A stretch of 16,263 bases of DNA from Oligoflexia bacterium. Its GTDB lineage: Bacteria; Bdellovibrionota; UBA1018. Location: NCBI GenBank assembly GCA_025352185.1, contig JANXTV010000528.1, positions 1 to 16,263 of the forward strand, given 5' to 3'. Positions 1 to 6,818 of the stretch are shown piece after piece (the stretch's first letter is position 1; each line of letters begins with the position of its first letter). The notes beneath the pieces were generated by a model. That model had not been told where the DNA came from and did no database searches. It saw nothing but the letters and a program-made list of their open reading frames with translations. The position numbers and the translations under genes were made by a program.

Positions 1-867
1 CTCGATTTCGCGAGCGAATTTCGCTACCGTGATCCCGTGCTCCGTCCGGGTACGCTCGTCATCGGCGTTTCCCAGTCCGGTGAAACGGCGGATACGCTCG
101 CCGTCATTCGCGATATGAAAAAACGGGGAGTTCCGACAATCGCCGTGACGAACGTTCGCGGATCTACGATTGCCCGTGAAGCCGATGGAGTTTTCTTCAC
201 GGCGGCCGGGCCCGAAATCGGCGTGGCGTCGACGAAAGCGCTCCTGACTCAGTTTCTCTCGCTCCTCGTTTTCGCGGGCGCACTCGCCGAACGACGTAAG
301 AAAAGCCAGGAAAACGGCGACCTTTTCGCGAATACGATCGCCTTGCCCCATTTACTGACGACCTACCTCTCGAATTTGAATGGTCTAGCGAAACAGGCGA
401 AGGAAATCGCGAAAGCGCTCGCCGATGCGAAGGGATTCTTTTTTATTGGGCGGGGTTATTCCTATCCGATCGCGCTCGAGGGCGCGCTGAAGTTGAAAGA
501 AATTGCTTACGTGCACGCCGAAGGTTACGCGGCGGGCGAGCTAAAACACGGACCCATCGCGATGATCGATGAAGAAATGGTGGTGGTGGTTCTCGCACCC
601 CGAGATTCGTGGCGAGATAAGACGGTCTCGAATCTCGAGGAAGTGAAAGCCCGGGGAGCCCGAATCCTTTCGGTCGGTGCGGCCGGCGACCATCACCTCC
701 GGGAACTTTCGGATTACTGGATCCCGCTCCCGGAACTCGCGGATGAAGCCCTCCTTCCGTTTGTCATGACTCCGGTCGTGCAACTCCTGAGTTACGAAAT
801 CGCATTACTCAAGGGAACCGATATCGATAAGCCGCGAAATCTCGCGAAGAGTGTGACCGTCGAATGA
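1..867 (+). CDS. glmS: Glucosamine-6-phosphate synthase, C-terminal part (5' end outside window)
   Basis: Glutamine-fructose-6-phosphate aminotransferase makes glucosamine-6-phosphate for peptidoglycan and LPS precursors in the cytosol. The window starts inside the gene, and the frame is open from base 1 (LDFASEFRYRDP, a GlmS hallmark just before the first SIS phosphosugar site). The 288 visible residues hold both SIS (isomerase) subdomains. SIS1 shows SQSGETADT (fragment residues 24-32) and GPEIGVASTKA (70-80). SIS2 shows FFIGRG (about 146-151), EGALKLKEI (160-168) and ELKHGPIAM (180-188), and the protein ends in the family-typical NLAKSVTVE. The N-terminal glutaminase domain must lie upstream; the family is about 600 residues long. 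The stop TGA (865-867) overlaps the ATG of the channel gene, so the two are probably co-translated. An ATG at 37 is internal and is not the start. Confidence 0.97.
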   Translation, partial: LDFASEFRYRDPVLRPGTLVIGVSQSGETADTLAVIRDMKKRGVPTIAVTNVRGSTIAREADGVFFTAAGPEIGVASTKALLTQFLSLLVFAGALAERRKKSQENGDLFANTIALPHLLTTYLSNLNGLAKQAKEIAKALADAKGFFFIGRGYSYPIALEGALKLKEIAYVHAEGYAAGELKHGPIAMIDEEMVVVVLAPRDSWRDKTVSNLEEVKARGARILSVGAAGDHHLRELSDYWIPLPELADEALLPFVMTPVVQLLSYEIALLKGTDIDKPRNLAKSVTVE

Positions 868-2492
868 GTGCAATTATTATCGGCCTGATCTGTGCGTGCT
901 TTGCCAGCGTTCCGGGACTCATCCAGTCGCGGGTTGAGCTCGAACGACCACTTTTTCTCCTCGCGCTCGGAATTCTCGCGACCCTCGTGCAGGCGGTTTA
1001 CTTCCGGAAGTTTCCCGCGCGCACGCGGGCCTATGACGGGATGGCCGACCTTTTCATCTTTATCCATTCACGTTTGCCCGAAGATACATGGCTACGCTGG
1101 TTCTACCGTTCCGCGAGCTCTCTCTTCCTGTATCTATTCGGCGGAGGAATCGGCATCGAGGGTGCCGCGGCCGAAGCCGCGCAATCGTTTACTCTGTCTC
1201 TGCGATCTCCTTCCGAACTCTGGAACGAAAGTCGAAGAAGAACGGACGTGGCCGCCATTCTCGCCGGGGCAATTGCGGCGGTATTTCAAGCCCCGTTCGC
1301 CGCAGTAGTTATGTCCCTCGAAATTGGAGCCGGGGGACGAACCCAATCGGCGATCCTCGCATCCGTTTCGGCCTACGCGGGGACACTCTTTATATCGAAG
1401 CGTCTCGATCTCGAGATGGAATGGCTCCCTTATTTCCAATCCTCGCCGCAGGGTAATTTTAATTGGTTTCTGATTCTTGCGGTGGGCGCGCTCGGCGGAG
1501 TCCTGGCGTTCCTACTTATTCGTGGGCTGCGGTGGTTTCAGGAAAGTGTGGTCGGACTCTTCCGAAATCTCATTTGGGCCCGCTCCATTCTCGGGGGACT
1601 TCTCCTCGGGGCCGTGCTTTACTTCCACGCTCCCGTACAGGGTGCGCCGATGGTTTCGCTCACGTCCCTCATGATGACGGCGCGGACGATCGACGCCCAG
1701 GCCGCTTTCTTTCTCGCTAAAATTCTCATGCTCGCCGTGGCGGTGGGATGCTTCGGTACGATCGGTATTTTCTGGCCACTTTTCGTCATCGGGGCATCGT
1801 TTGGACTCATGATTCTCTCCGGAGTCGTCGGAATATTCGTCGGAGCGGCGTCGCTCTGGGCGGGCGTCCTCGGCGCACCGATCGCGGCAGGGATTCTCGC
1901 CTACGAAATGACCGGGAGTTGGAAACTCATGGTCGCGTGTCTGACTGCGGGTTTCGTAGCGGATGCGGTTCGACGTTTCTTTAAGCAGACCGCACTCGTA
2001 CACCGTGATCTCGAGGCGCGCGGACTTTCGCTACTTGATGGTCGCTCTGCCTCGGTGCTCGCCGCGATTTACGTGCGCGACGCCATGGTCGTAGACCACG
2101 AAACGGTTTTTGAGGATGACCTCGTAAAAGAACTCACGGAAAAATTCTTAAACTCAAAACATCCCTTTCTGCCAGTCGTGAATCGGAAGGGAGCTTACGT
2201 CGGTCTCCTGACCTTAGACTTAATTCAGGACGGTATTTCAACCGCGCGGGGAAGCGATACGTTCTTCGAAGTGAAAGACCTCCTCTACCGATCGAAAACG
2301 AAACTTCGTACCGTGCGTGATCTCGATACCCTCTCGATGACGAGCGGCGTGTTCGGCGATCATTCGTGCGTGGCGGTGTTGAATAGCGAAGACCGGGTCG
2401 TCGGACTCCTCTTTTCGTATTCTGTACGCGCAGCCTATGACCGGGAAGTGGCGAGGCGCGCGCTCGCCGACGCCCGACTGGTGACGCCGTGA
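864..2492 (+). CDS. ClC-family chloride channel/transporter with C-terminal CBS pair
   Basis: An inner-membrane protein of 542 residues, probably moving chloride or another small anion, either as a channel or in exchange for protons. Family signatures are GIEGAAAEAAQ at 97-107 (the GxEGP region, with the gating-glutamate equivalent at E99), an Ala-rich AAVFQAPFAAVVMSLE helix at 138-153, GIFWPLFVIGASFG at 301-314 (GxFxP, anion-site loop) and APIAAGILAYEMTG at 338-351. From about residue 403 the chain turns hydrophilic and resembles two CBS domains (VRDAMVV, HPFLPVVNRKGAYVGLL; then VAVLNSEDRVVGLLF), which usually bind adenine nucleotides and regulate transport. I do not see the early GSGIP anion-binding motif, so this is a divergent member. 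The 4-base ATGA overlap with glmS and GTGA overlap with the helicase gene point to one mRNA. The family assignment is firm; the transported ion and mechanism are unknown. Confidence 0.88.
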   Translation: MSAIIIGLICACFASVPGLIQSRVELERPLFLLALGILATLVQAVYFRKFPARTRAYDGMADLFIFIHSRLPEDTWLRWFYRSASSLFLYLFGGGIGIEGAAAEAAQSFTLSLRSPSELWNESRRRTDVAAILAGAIAAVFQAPFAAVVMSLEIGAGGRTQSAILASVSAYAGTLFISKRLDLEMEWLPYFQSSPQGNFNWFLILAVGALGGVLAFLLIRGLRWFQESVVGLFRNLIWARSILGGLLLGAVLYFHAPVQGAPMVSLTSLMMTARTIDAQAAFFLAKILMLAVAVGCFGTIGIFWPLFVIGASFGLMILSGVVGIFVGAASLWAGVLGAPIAAGILAYEMTGSWKLMVACLTAGFVADAVRRFFKQTALVHRDLEARGLSLLDGRSASVLAAIYVRDAMVVDHETVFEDDLVKELTEKFLNSKHPFLPVVNRKGAYVGLLTLDLIQDGISTARGSDTFFEVKDLLYRSKTKLRTVRDLDTLSMTSGVFGDHSCVAVLNSEDRVVGLLFSYSVRAAYDREVARRALADARLVTP

Positions 2493-4873
2493 TCGATTTT
2501 GACGACGCCCCGGGAGGGTCTTCTCCTTCCGCCGGATCGGTGAATGTTTCGAAGCGTCCCTGGGGCGCGATGGGGGATGCGAGCGGACGACCCATTCAGG
2601 CGCGCACCCTCTCTCCGGGTGAAGTTCCCGCCTACCTCGAAAACTTAAACGTCCCCCAACGTGAGGCCGCCGAACACGTGGACGGGCCGCTCATCGTTCT
2701 CGCCGGAGCGGGCTCGGGTAAAACGAAGATGTTGACCTCCCGGATTGCGTACCTCATGGACGTCCGCGGTGTGCCAGGGAGTCGGATCCTCGCGGTTACC
2801 TTTACGAATAAAGCGGCTCGCGAGATGAAACACCGAGTGGAAAATAGCGTCGCCTCGACCGGCTTCCTCGGGGCACCCGAGATCGGGACTTTCCACGCGA
2901 TTTGCGTCCGGATCCTCCGGCGAGAACTCGCGGCCACGCCGTTTACAAAACCATTCGTGATCTACGATGATTCCGATCAGCTCTCGCTCGTGAAGCGCGT
3001 AATCGAAAAGCTAGGGATCGACGATAAGGCATTCAGTCCGAAGGCGATGCAGGCGGGGATTAACCGTTTAAAATGCGACGCGATCGACCCTAAAGAACTC
3101 GAACCTTCGCCGCACGATTTATTTGAGCGTCAGCTGAAACGCGTTTACGAGGAATACCAAAAGGATCTTTTCGCGAATAATGCGCTCGATTTCGGCGAAA
3201 TCCTTTGCATGCCGTACCGAATCTTCCGGGATAATCCGGCGATCCGGGCGCGTTACCAGGACCGATTTCTCTATATCCACGTTGACGAATATCAGGATAC
3301 GAACCGCGCCCAGTACTTACTGCTTTCGATGCTCGCGAAGAAAGAGTTCGGCGGGCACCAGAATATTTGCGTCGTTGGCGATGAAGATCAGTCGATCTAT
3401 AAATGGCGAGGGGCCGATATTCGGAATATCCTCGATTTCGAAAACGACTATCCCGGCGCAAAAGTAATTAAACTCGAGCAAAACTACCGCTCGACGAAAA
3501 CGATCATTAAAGCCGCGGCGCAGGTGATTAAGAATAATCGAGAGCGGAAGGATAAAACCCTTTGGACCGAAAAAGGGGAGGGGCCACTGATTCTGCGCAC
3601 GGCGCTCGCCGATGAGCGTTCCGAAGCCGAGTACGTGATCGGCGAGATTAAGCGCATCGCCGCGAACGAAGGGCGAGCTTATACGGATTTCGCAATTTTT
3701 TACCGCACCCACGCGCAGAGCCGGCAGTTCGAGGAAGTCTTTCGACGCGAAAAAATCCCGTACGAAATTGTCGGCGGCCTTCGCTTCTACGACCGCAAAG
3801 AAATTAAGGATATCCTCTCGTACTTTAAAGTTCTGCAGAATGCCCAGGACTCGGTCAGCCTGAAGCGCATCATTAATACTCCCGCTCGCGGGATCGGGAA
3901 AACGACGATCGATAAGCTCGAGTCCATCCAGACTGAGCTCGAGCAGTCGAGGCGTACCGAGAATCCGTCCAGCGGCTCCGCCGCCTCCGGCGAGCTCGTC
4001 GCCTCCGATGGAGGCTTTGATTTTAATGACGGCGAACTGAGAGACACCTCCCTCTGGGCGGCGCTCCGGATCGCGGCGAAAGATTCTTCGATCCTCTCCG
4101 CGGGTACCGCAAAGAAACTCATGAATTTCTACGCATTCATGGAAAAACTCATGCGCTCGCGGCCGGAGATTCTCCTCACCGAACTCTATCATCTGATTCT
4201 CGATGAAACGGGATACGTGACGGAACTCCGGAAAGAGGGCACCGACGAAGCGGCGGCCCGGATCGAAAACTTGGAGGAATTTAATACCGTCCTCCAGGAG
4301 TTCGAGGAGTCGCAGCTCGAAGGGCTCACGGACGAAGAGATCGAAAAGAAAAAGGCGGAACTCCTTCCGATTTTCCTCGAAGAATCGGCACTCGCCACCG
4401 ACGTGGAAGGTCGACCGAAGGAAGAAATTGTTCCTTCGCTGCAAATGATGTCCCTCCACTCCTCGAAGGGTCTCGAGTATCCGGTCGTATTCCTCGTCGG
4501 CATGGAAGAGGGACTTTTTCCTTCGATTCGTGGCACGGATTCGGCTAACGACGAAGAGATCGAAGAAGAGCGTCGGCTCTGTTACGTGGGAATTACTCGC
4601 GCGCGGGAACTCCTTTACCTGACTCACGCGTCGATTCGGCGAATCTGGGGCCAAATTAATTACCAGGAGCCGGCGCGTTTCTTTCAGGAAATCCCGGCCG
4701 ATCTGCTCGATTTTAAAGACCTCACCGTAGGCGCCGGAGCGAATGCCTACCGACAGGGCTCTTCGAAGCATTTTGAACGGAAGCACTGGGGTAGTGATTG
4801 GGGAGGCGGCGGTAGCGATGGGAAGGCTTCGAAGGATGATTTCTCGCAGCTGACCGATCACGACCGCGCTTAG
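2489..4873 (+). CDS. pcrA: PcrA/UvrD-type ATP-dependent 3'-5' DNA helicase (ends at in-frame amber)
   Basis: Superfamily 1A helicase acting in DNA repair, replication restart and removal of recombinase filaments. All core motifs are visible in the 794 residues: Q motif LNVPQREAAEH (53-63), Walker A AGAGSGKT (72-79), Ia AVTFTNKAAREM (102-113), Walker B VDEYQD (265-270), III VVGDEDQSIYKWRGAD (295-310), IV LEQNYRS (329-335), V MSLHSSKGLEYPVVF (654-668) and VI EEERRLCYVGITRARE (692-707). The enzyme core is therefore complete. The start is GTG 2489, in a GTGA overlap with the channel gene; the first 45 or so residues are an extra, low-complexity leader, and an ATG at residue 28 is an alternative start. 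A Ser/Ala-rich insert lies near 490-512. The reading frame stops at TAG 4871-4873, after a Gly/Ser linker and before the usual C-terminal domain, which follows in frame (see next entry). I use pcrA because this general UvrD/PcrA type cannot be resolved further by eye. Confidence 0.93.
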   Translation: MIDFDDAPGGSSPSAGSVNVSKRPWGAMGDASGRPIQARTLSPGEVPAYLENLNVPQREAAEHVDGPLIVLAGAGSGKTKMLTSRIAYLMDVRGVPGSRILAVTFTNKAAREMKHRVENSVASTGFLGAPEIGTFHAICVRILRRELAATPFTKPFVIYDDSDQLSLVKRVIEKLGIDDKAFSPKAMQAGINRLKCDAIDPKELEPSPHDLFERQLKRVYEEYQKDLFANNALDFGEILCMPYRIFRDNPAIRARYQDRFLYIHVDEYQDTNRAQYLLLSMLAKKEFGGHQNICVVGDEDQSIYKWRGADIRNILDFENDYPGAKVIKLEQNYRSTKTIIKAAAQVIKNNRERKDKTLWTEKGEGPLILRTALADERSEAEYVIGEIKRIAANEGRAYTDFAIFYRTHAQSRQFEEVFRREKIPYEIVGGLRFYDRKEIKDILSYFKVLQNAQDSVSLKRIINTPARGIGKTTIDKLESIQTELEQSRRTENPSSGSAASGELVASDGGFDFNDGELRDTSLWAALRIAAKDSSILSAGTAKKLMNFYAFMEKLMRSRPEILLTELYHLILDETGYVTELRKEGTDEAAARIENLEEFNTVLQEFEESQLEGLTDEEIEKKKAELLPIFLEESALATDVEGRPKEEIVPSLQMMSLHSSKGLEYPVVFLVGMEEGLFPSIRGTDSANDEEIEEERRLCYVGITRARELLYLTHASIRRIWGQINYQEPARFFQEIPADLLDFKDLTVGAGANAYRQGSSKHFERKHWGSDWGGGGSDGKASKDDFSQLTDHDRA

Positions 4874-5068
4874 GCCGCGGCCGGTGCGGTAAAAGCGTCC
4901 GGCGGAGTTTACCGGATTGGCTCGAAGATGGAGCATCCCGATTACGGTTCGGGAAAAATTGTGGCCCAGGAAGGAACCGGTCAGGACGAAAAGATTACCG
5001 TCCAGTTTTCCTCCGGTGCACCTCGGAAATTTCTCGTTCGTTTCGTCGAAAGTTATATCGCGTCGTGA
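4874..5068 (+). pseudogene. Severed C-terminal Tudor-like domain of the PcrA helicase, downstream of an in-frame TAG
   Basis: Reading on in the helicase frame past TAG 4871-4873 gives 64 sense codons to TGA 5066-5068. They encode a short Ala/Gly linker, then YRIGSKMEHPDYGSGKIV, EKITVQF and RKFLVRFVESYI. This matches the known C-terminal domain of PcrA/UvrD (pattern: xxGdxVxHpxFGxGxV...vxVxF...KxLxxxxA), which in PcrA binds RNA polymerase and partner proteins. Joined through the TAG codon, the protein would be 859 residues. There is no frameshift; one base change explains the break. The piece has no convincing start of its own: the only ATG (4928) lies inside the domain, and GGCGGAG at 4901-4907 is about 20 bases away. 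It may be a sequencing error, a recent nonsense mutation or programmed readthrough. The homology is clear; whether it is translated is unknown. Confidence 0.85.
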
Positions 5069-6327
5069 GTGGTTCGGAAAAACCGAAGGTAGAAAAGTCT
5101 CGCCAAGCCCTCCGCCAGTCTTCACCTTTGATCCTAACCACCTTTGTAAACCGAGTCGGTACGATCGGACTCAGTCTGCTCCCCATCTTAATCGTTCAGC
5201 GGGGACTCAGTCCGGCGACGGGATCGTTTATCCTCGGGGGAGTGAAATCGGTCGTGATTTTCGGCACGCTCCTTTCGGGAGTTTTCGTCGATCGTTTCGG
5301 AGCGCGGATTTCGCTCCTCCTGGGATTCCTACTGATCGCGACGGGTTTCGCGGGACTTCCGTTTCAAAGTATTCCGGCGCTAATTCTCGTCTTCGCCGCC
5401 GTGGTCCAGTTTGGCGATGCCCTCACCCGGGTTTCGAACCGAATGCTGCTTACGGCCACGGTCGAGCGCAGGTTCCATAAGGAAGCGTTCGGGTGGTTAA
5501 AGATGGTGAATAATCTTGGCCAAATCTTTTCTTTTGGGCTCGGCATGGTCGCCACTTCGCTTGGGACGATGCCCCTCATGCTTTTCGACGGGGCTACGGG
5601 TTTAATTGCATTTTTCGTCGGAAAGAAAATTATTCCTCCGTTATTACCGAAGAAGAACGCGCGACTCGAGCCGGTCGGTTCCGACCTCGAGAAGCTCGGC
5701 ATTCGCCGGAAGGTAAATCTTCATTGGAAAAAATCCCGTGAATTTTTCCCGAAGTTGGTTCCCGCGATTGCGTGCGCGACCGTGATAACGGTCTGGAACT
5801 TTTATTACGAACTCCTGCTCTCCGGAATGGCCGCGCGCCTCGAGATCACCCACCCGGGCCAAGGTCTGCGTTTCTTTTCCGGAACGATGGTGATGAATAC
5901 GGTGCTCTGTACGATCTTCGCGGTCGCCGCGACGAAATGGGTAAAGCGTCCCTCGCGTGTATTCACCTTTGGAATCATGTTGACCGTGATTGGGGTGGTC
6001 GTCGGAGTTCGCTATACGACCAGTCTTCCCGGCGTCATCCTTTCGATGGGGCTCGCGACCTTCGGTGAGATTTTACTCGGGGCGCTCGCACAGCTCACCT
6101 TGATCCGTCTCCTTCCCGAAGGGGGCGCGGAAGGATTTTTCTATTCCGGAATGGTTGTCCTGAGCCAACTCGGTCGAATCGCGGGAGCGTCGCTCGCATT
6201 TCCGTGGATCGCATCCGCTCCGAGGGAAAATTGGTTTCCGCTTCACGCCTTTTGGCTCCCGGTGATGGGCCTTTTCCTCGTGGTGTTTCGGTACCACCGA
6301 GAATTCGACCGGGCGGTCGCGGATTAG
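5065..6327 (+). CDS. Major facilitator superfamily (MFS) transporter
   Basis: A 420-residue polytopic inner-membrane protein with about twelve hydrophobic segments and a basic cytosolic loop in the middle (KKNARLEPVGSDLEKLG... to HWKKSREF, about 193-228), as in the two six-helix bundles of MFS carriers. GVFVDRFGARIS at 72-83 fits MFS motif A (GxLaDrxGrr) between helices 2 and 3. The substrate cannot be read from the sequence; drug or metabolite efflux is typical of this group. The start is GTG 5065, overlapping the TGA that would end full-length PcrA (GTGA), and I see no Shine-Dalgarno sequence before it, so translation probably depends on upstream ribosomes. It ends with TAG and appears to be the last gene of the glmS operon, with a hairpin and a new promoter following. 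Confidence 0.88.
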   Translation: MSGSEKPKVEKSRQALRQSSPLILTTFVNRVGTIGLSLLPILIVQRGLSPATGSFILGGVKSVVIFGTLLSGVFVDRFGARISLLLGFLLIATGFAGLPFQSIPALILVFAAVVQFGDALTRVSNRMLLTATVERRFHKEAFGWLKMVNNLGQIFSFGLGMVATSLGTMPLMLFDGATGLIAFFVGKKIIPPLLPKKNARLEPVGSDLEKLGIRRKVNLHWKKSREFFPKLVPAIACATVITVWNFYYELLLSGMAARLEITHPGQGLRFFSGTMVMNTVLCTIFAVAATKWVKRPSRVFTFGIMLTVIGVVVGVRYTTSLPGVILSMGLATFGEILLGALAQLTLIRLLPEGGAEGFFYSGMVVLSQLGRIAGASLAFPWIASAPRENWFPLHAFWLPVMGLFLVVFRYHREFDRAVAD

Positions 6328-6370
6328 GGCGGAACAGAGGTAACGCGGAATGCCACCCACTCCGCCTTCG

Positions 6371-6388
6371 ACCCGATCTTTCTCGGGT
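6371..6388 (+). other. Hairpin downstream of the MFS gene
   Basis: ACCCGA and TCGGGT form a perfect 6-base-pair stem around a 6-base loop (TCTTTC). No T-run follows, so it is not a classical intrinsic terminator. It may mark the end of the glmS operon transcript or protect its 3' end. It lies just before the probable gatC promoter. Confidence 0.4.
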
Positions 6389-6406
6389 AACGCCCCGCCT
6401 CATTCA

Positions 6407-6435
6407 TTGTGTCCCTGGGCGGGTTCGTCTAATCT
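6407..6435 (+). promoter_or_regulatory. Probable sigma70-type promoter of gatCAB
   Basis: TTGTGT (6407-6412) and TAATCT (6430-6435) are separated by 17 bases, which fits -35 and -10 boxes with two mismatches each to consensus. This is the only clear promoter-like pair in the 150-base gap between the MFS gene and gatC. Transcription would begin near 6442, about 35 bases before the gatC ATG, which has AGAGGA at 6463-6468 as ribosome binding site. Confidence 0.5.
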
Positions 6436-6477
6436 CGAACTTCTTAAAAAGACTCAGGAATCAGAGGAAAATCATCC

Positions 6478-6798
6478 ATGTCGAATTCCGGAAATCCGAT
6501 TGAAGTGAACGAAGCGCTCGTACGGAAAGTCGCGGATCTCGCGCGACTCGCACTCACCGATGCGGAGGTCACGCTCTTCTCCACGCAAATGAAGGTGACG
6601 CTTGGCTACGTCGAACAAATCTCGAAGGCGACGATCCCCGAAGGGACCGAGCCGATGTACCACCCTTTCGATATGGCGACCCCGATGCGTGACGATACCG
6701 TCGTGACGCCGATGACGACTGCCGATGGAAAACCAAAAATGATTCGTTCCGCTCCGGATACCCTTTACGAGGGTTTTAAAGTTCCGCCGATTTTATAA
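6478..6798 (+). CDS. gatC: Asp-tRNA(Asn)/Glu-tRNA(Gln) amidotransferase subunit C
   Basis: The 106-residue GatC clamps and stabilises the GatA-GatB complex, which converts misacylated Glu-tRNA(Gln) and/or Asp-tRNA(Asn) into the correct amide form. Family features are VRKVADLARLALTDAEV near the N-terminus, an amphipathic stretch ending GYVEQIS, and the MYHPFDMATPMRDDTV region that wraps around GatA. The length is normal for the family. ATG 6478 is preceded by AGAGGA at 9 bases. It is first in a gatC-gatA-gatB cluster, which implies the organism uses the indirect route for at least one amide aminoacyl-tRNA. Confidence 0.95.
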   Translation: MSNSGNPIEVNEALVRKVADLARLALTDAEVTLFSTQMKVTLGYVEQISKATIPEGTEPMYHPFDMATPMRDDTVVTPMTTADGKPKMIRSAPDTLYEGFKVPPIL

Positions 6799-6818
6799 CC
6801 GATAGGGTGACCGAAGCC

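Noticed and set aside
577..590. GGTGGTGGTGG simple repeat in glmS
   Set aside because: It encodes a run of valines in a normal beta strand of the second SIS domain; it is short and in a conserved region, so no special role is suggested.
4871..4873. Genome-wide reassignment of TAG to an amino acid (e.g. pyrrolysine or glutamine)
   Set aside because: TAG ends the MFS, gatB, thiolase and FliG-like genes at positions that fit the family lengths, so it works as an ordinary stop here. Only a local event at pcrA remains possible.
4928..5068. Separate small protein starting at ATG 4928
   Set aside because: This ATG is inside the conserved C-terminal domain (after YRIGSK), has no ribosome binding site at a useful distance, and would give an incomplete fold.
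3317..5125. Open frame of 602 codons on the minus strand antisense to pcrA
   Set aside because: It mirrors the helicase gene, whose codon use (many TCG, CTC, GAA, AAA) makes the opposite frame poor in stops; the translation has no recognisable domain, and the plus strand carries all helicase motifs.
6807..6818. GTG 6807 as gatA start
   Set aside because: No ribosome binding site precedes it, while ATG 6819 has AGGGTGA at 8 bases. The difference is only four residues, so it cannot be fully excluded.
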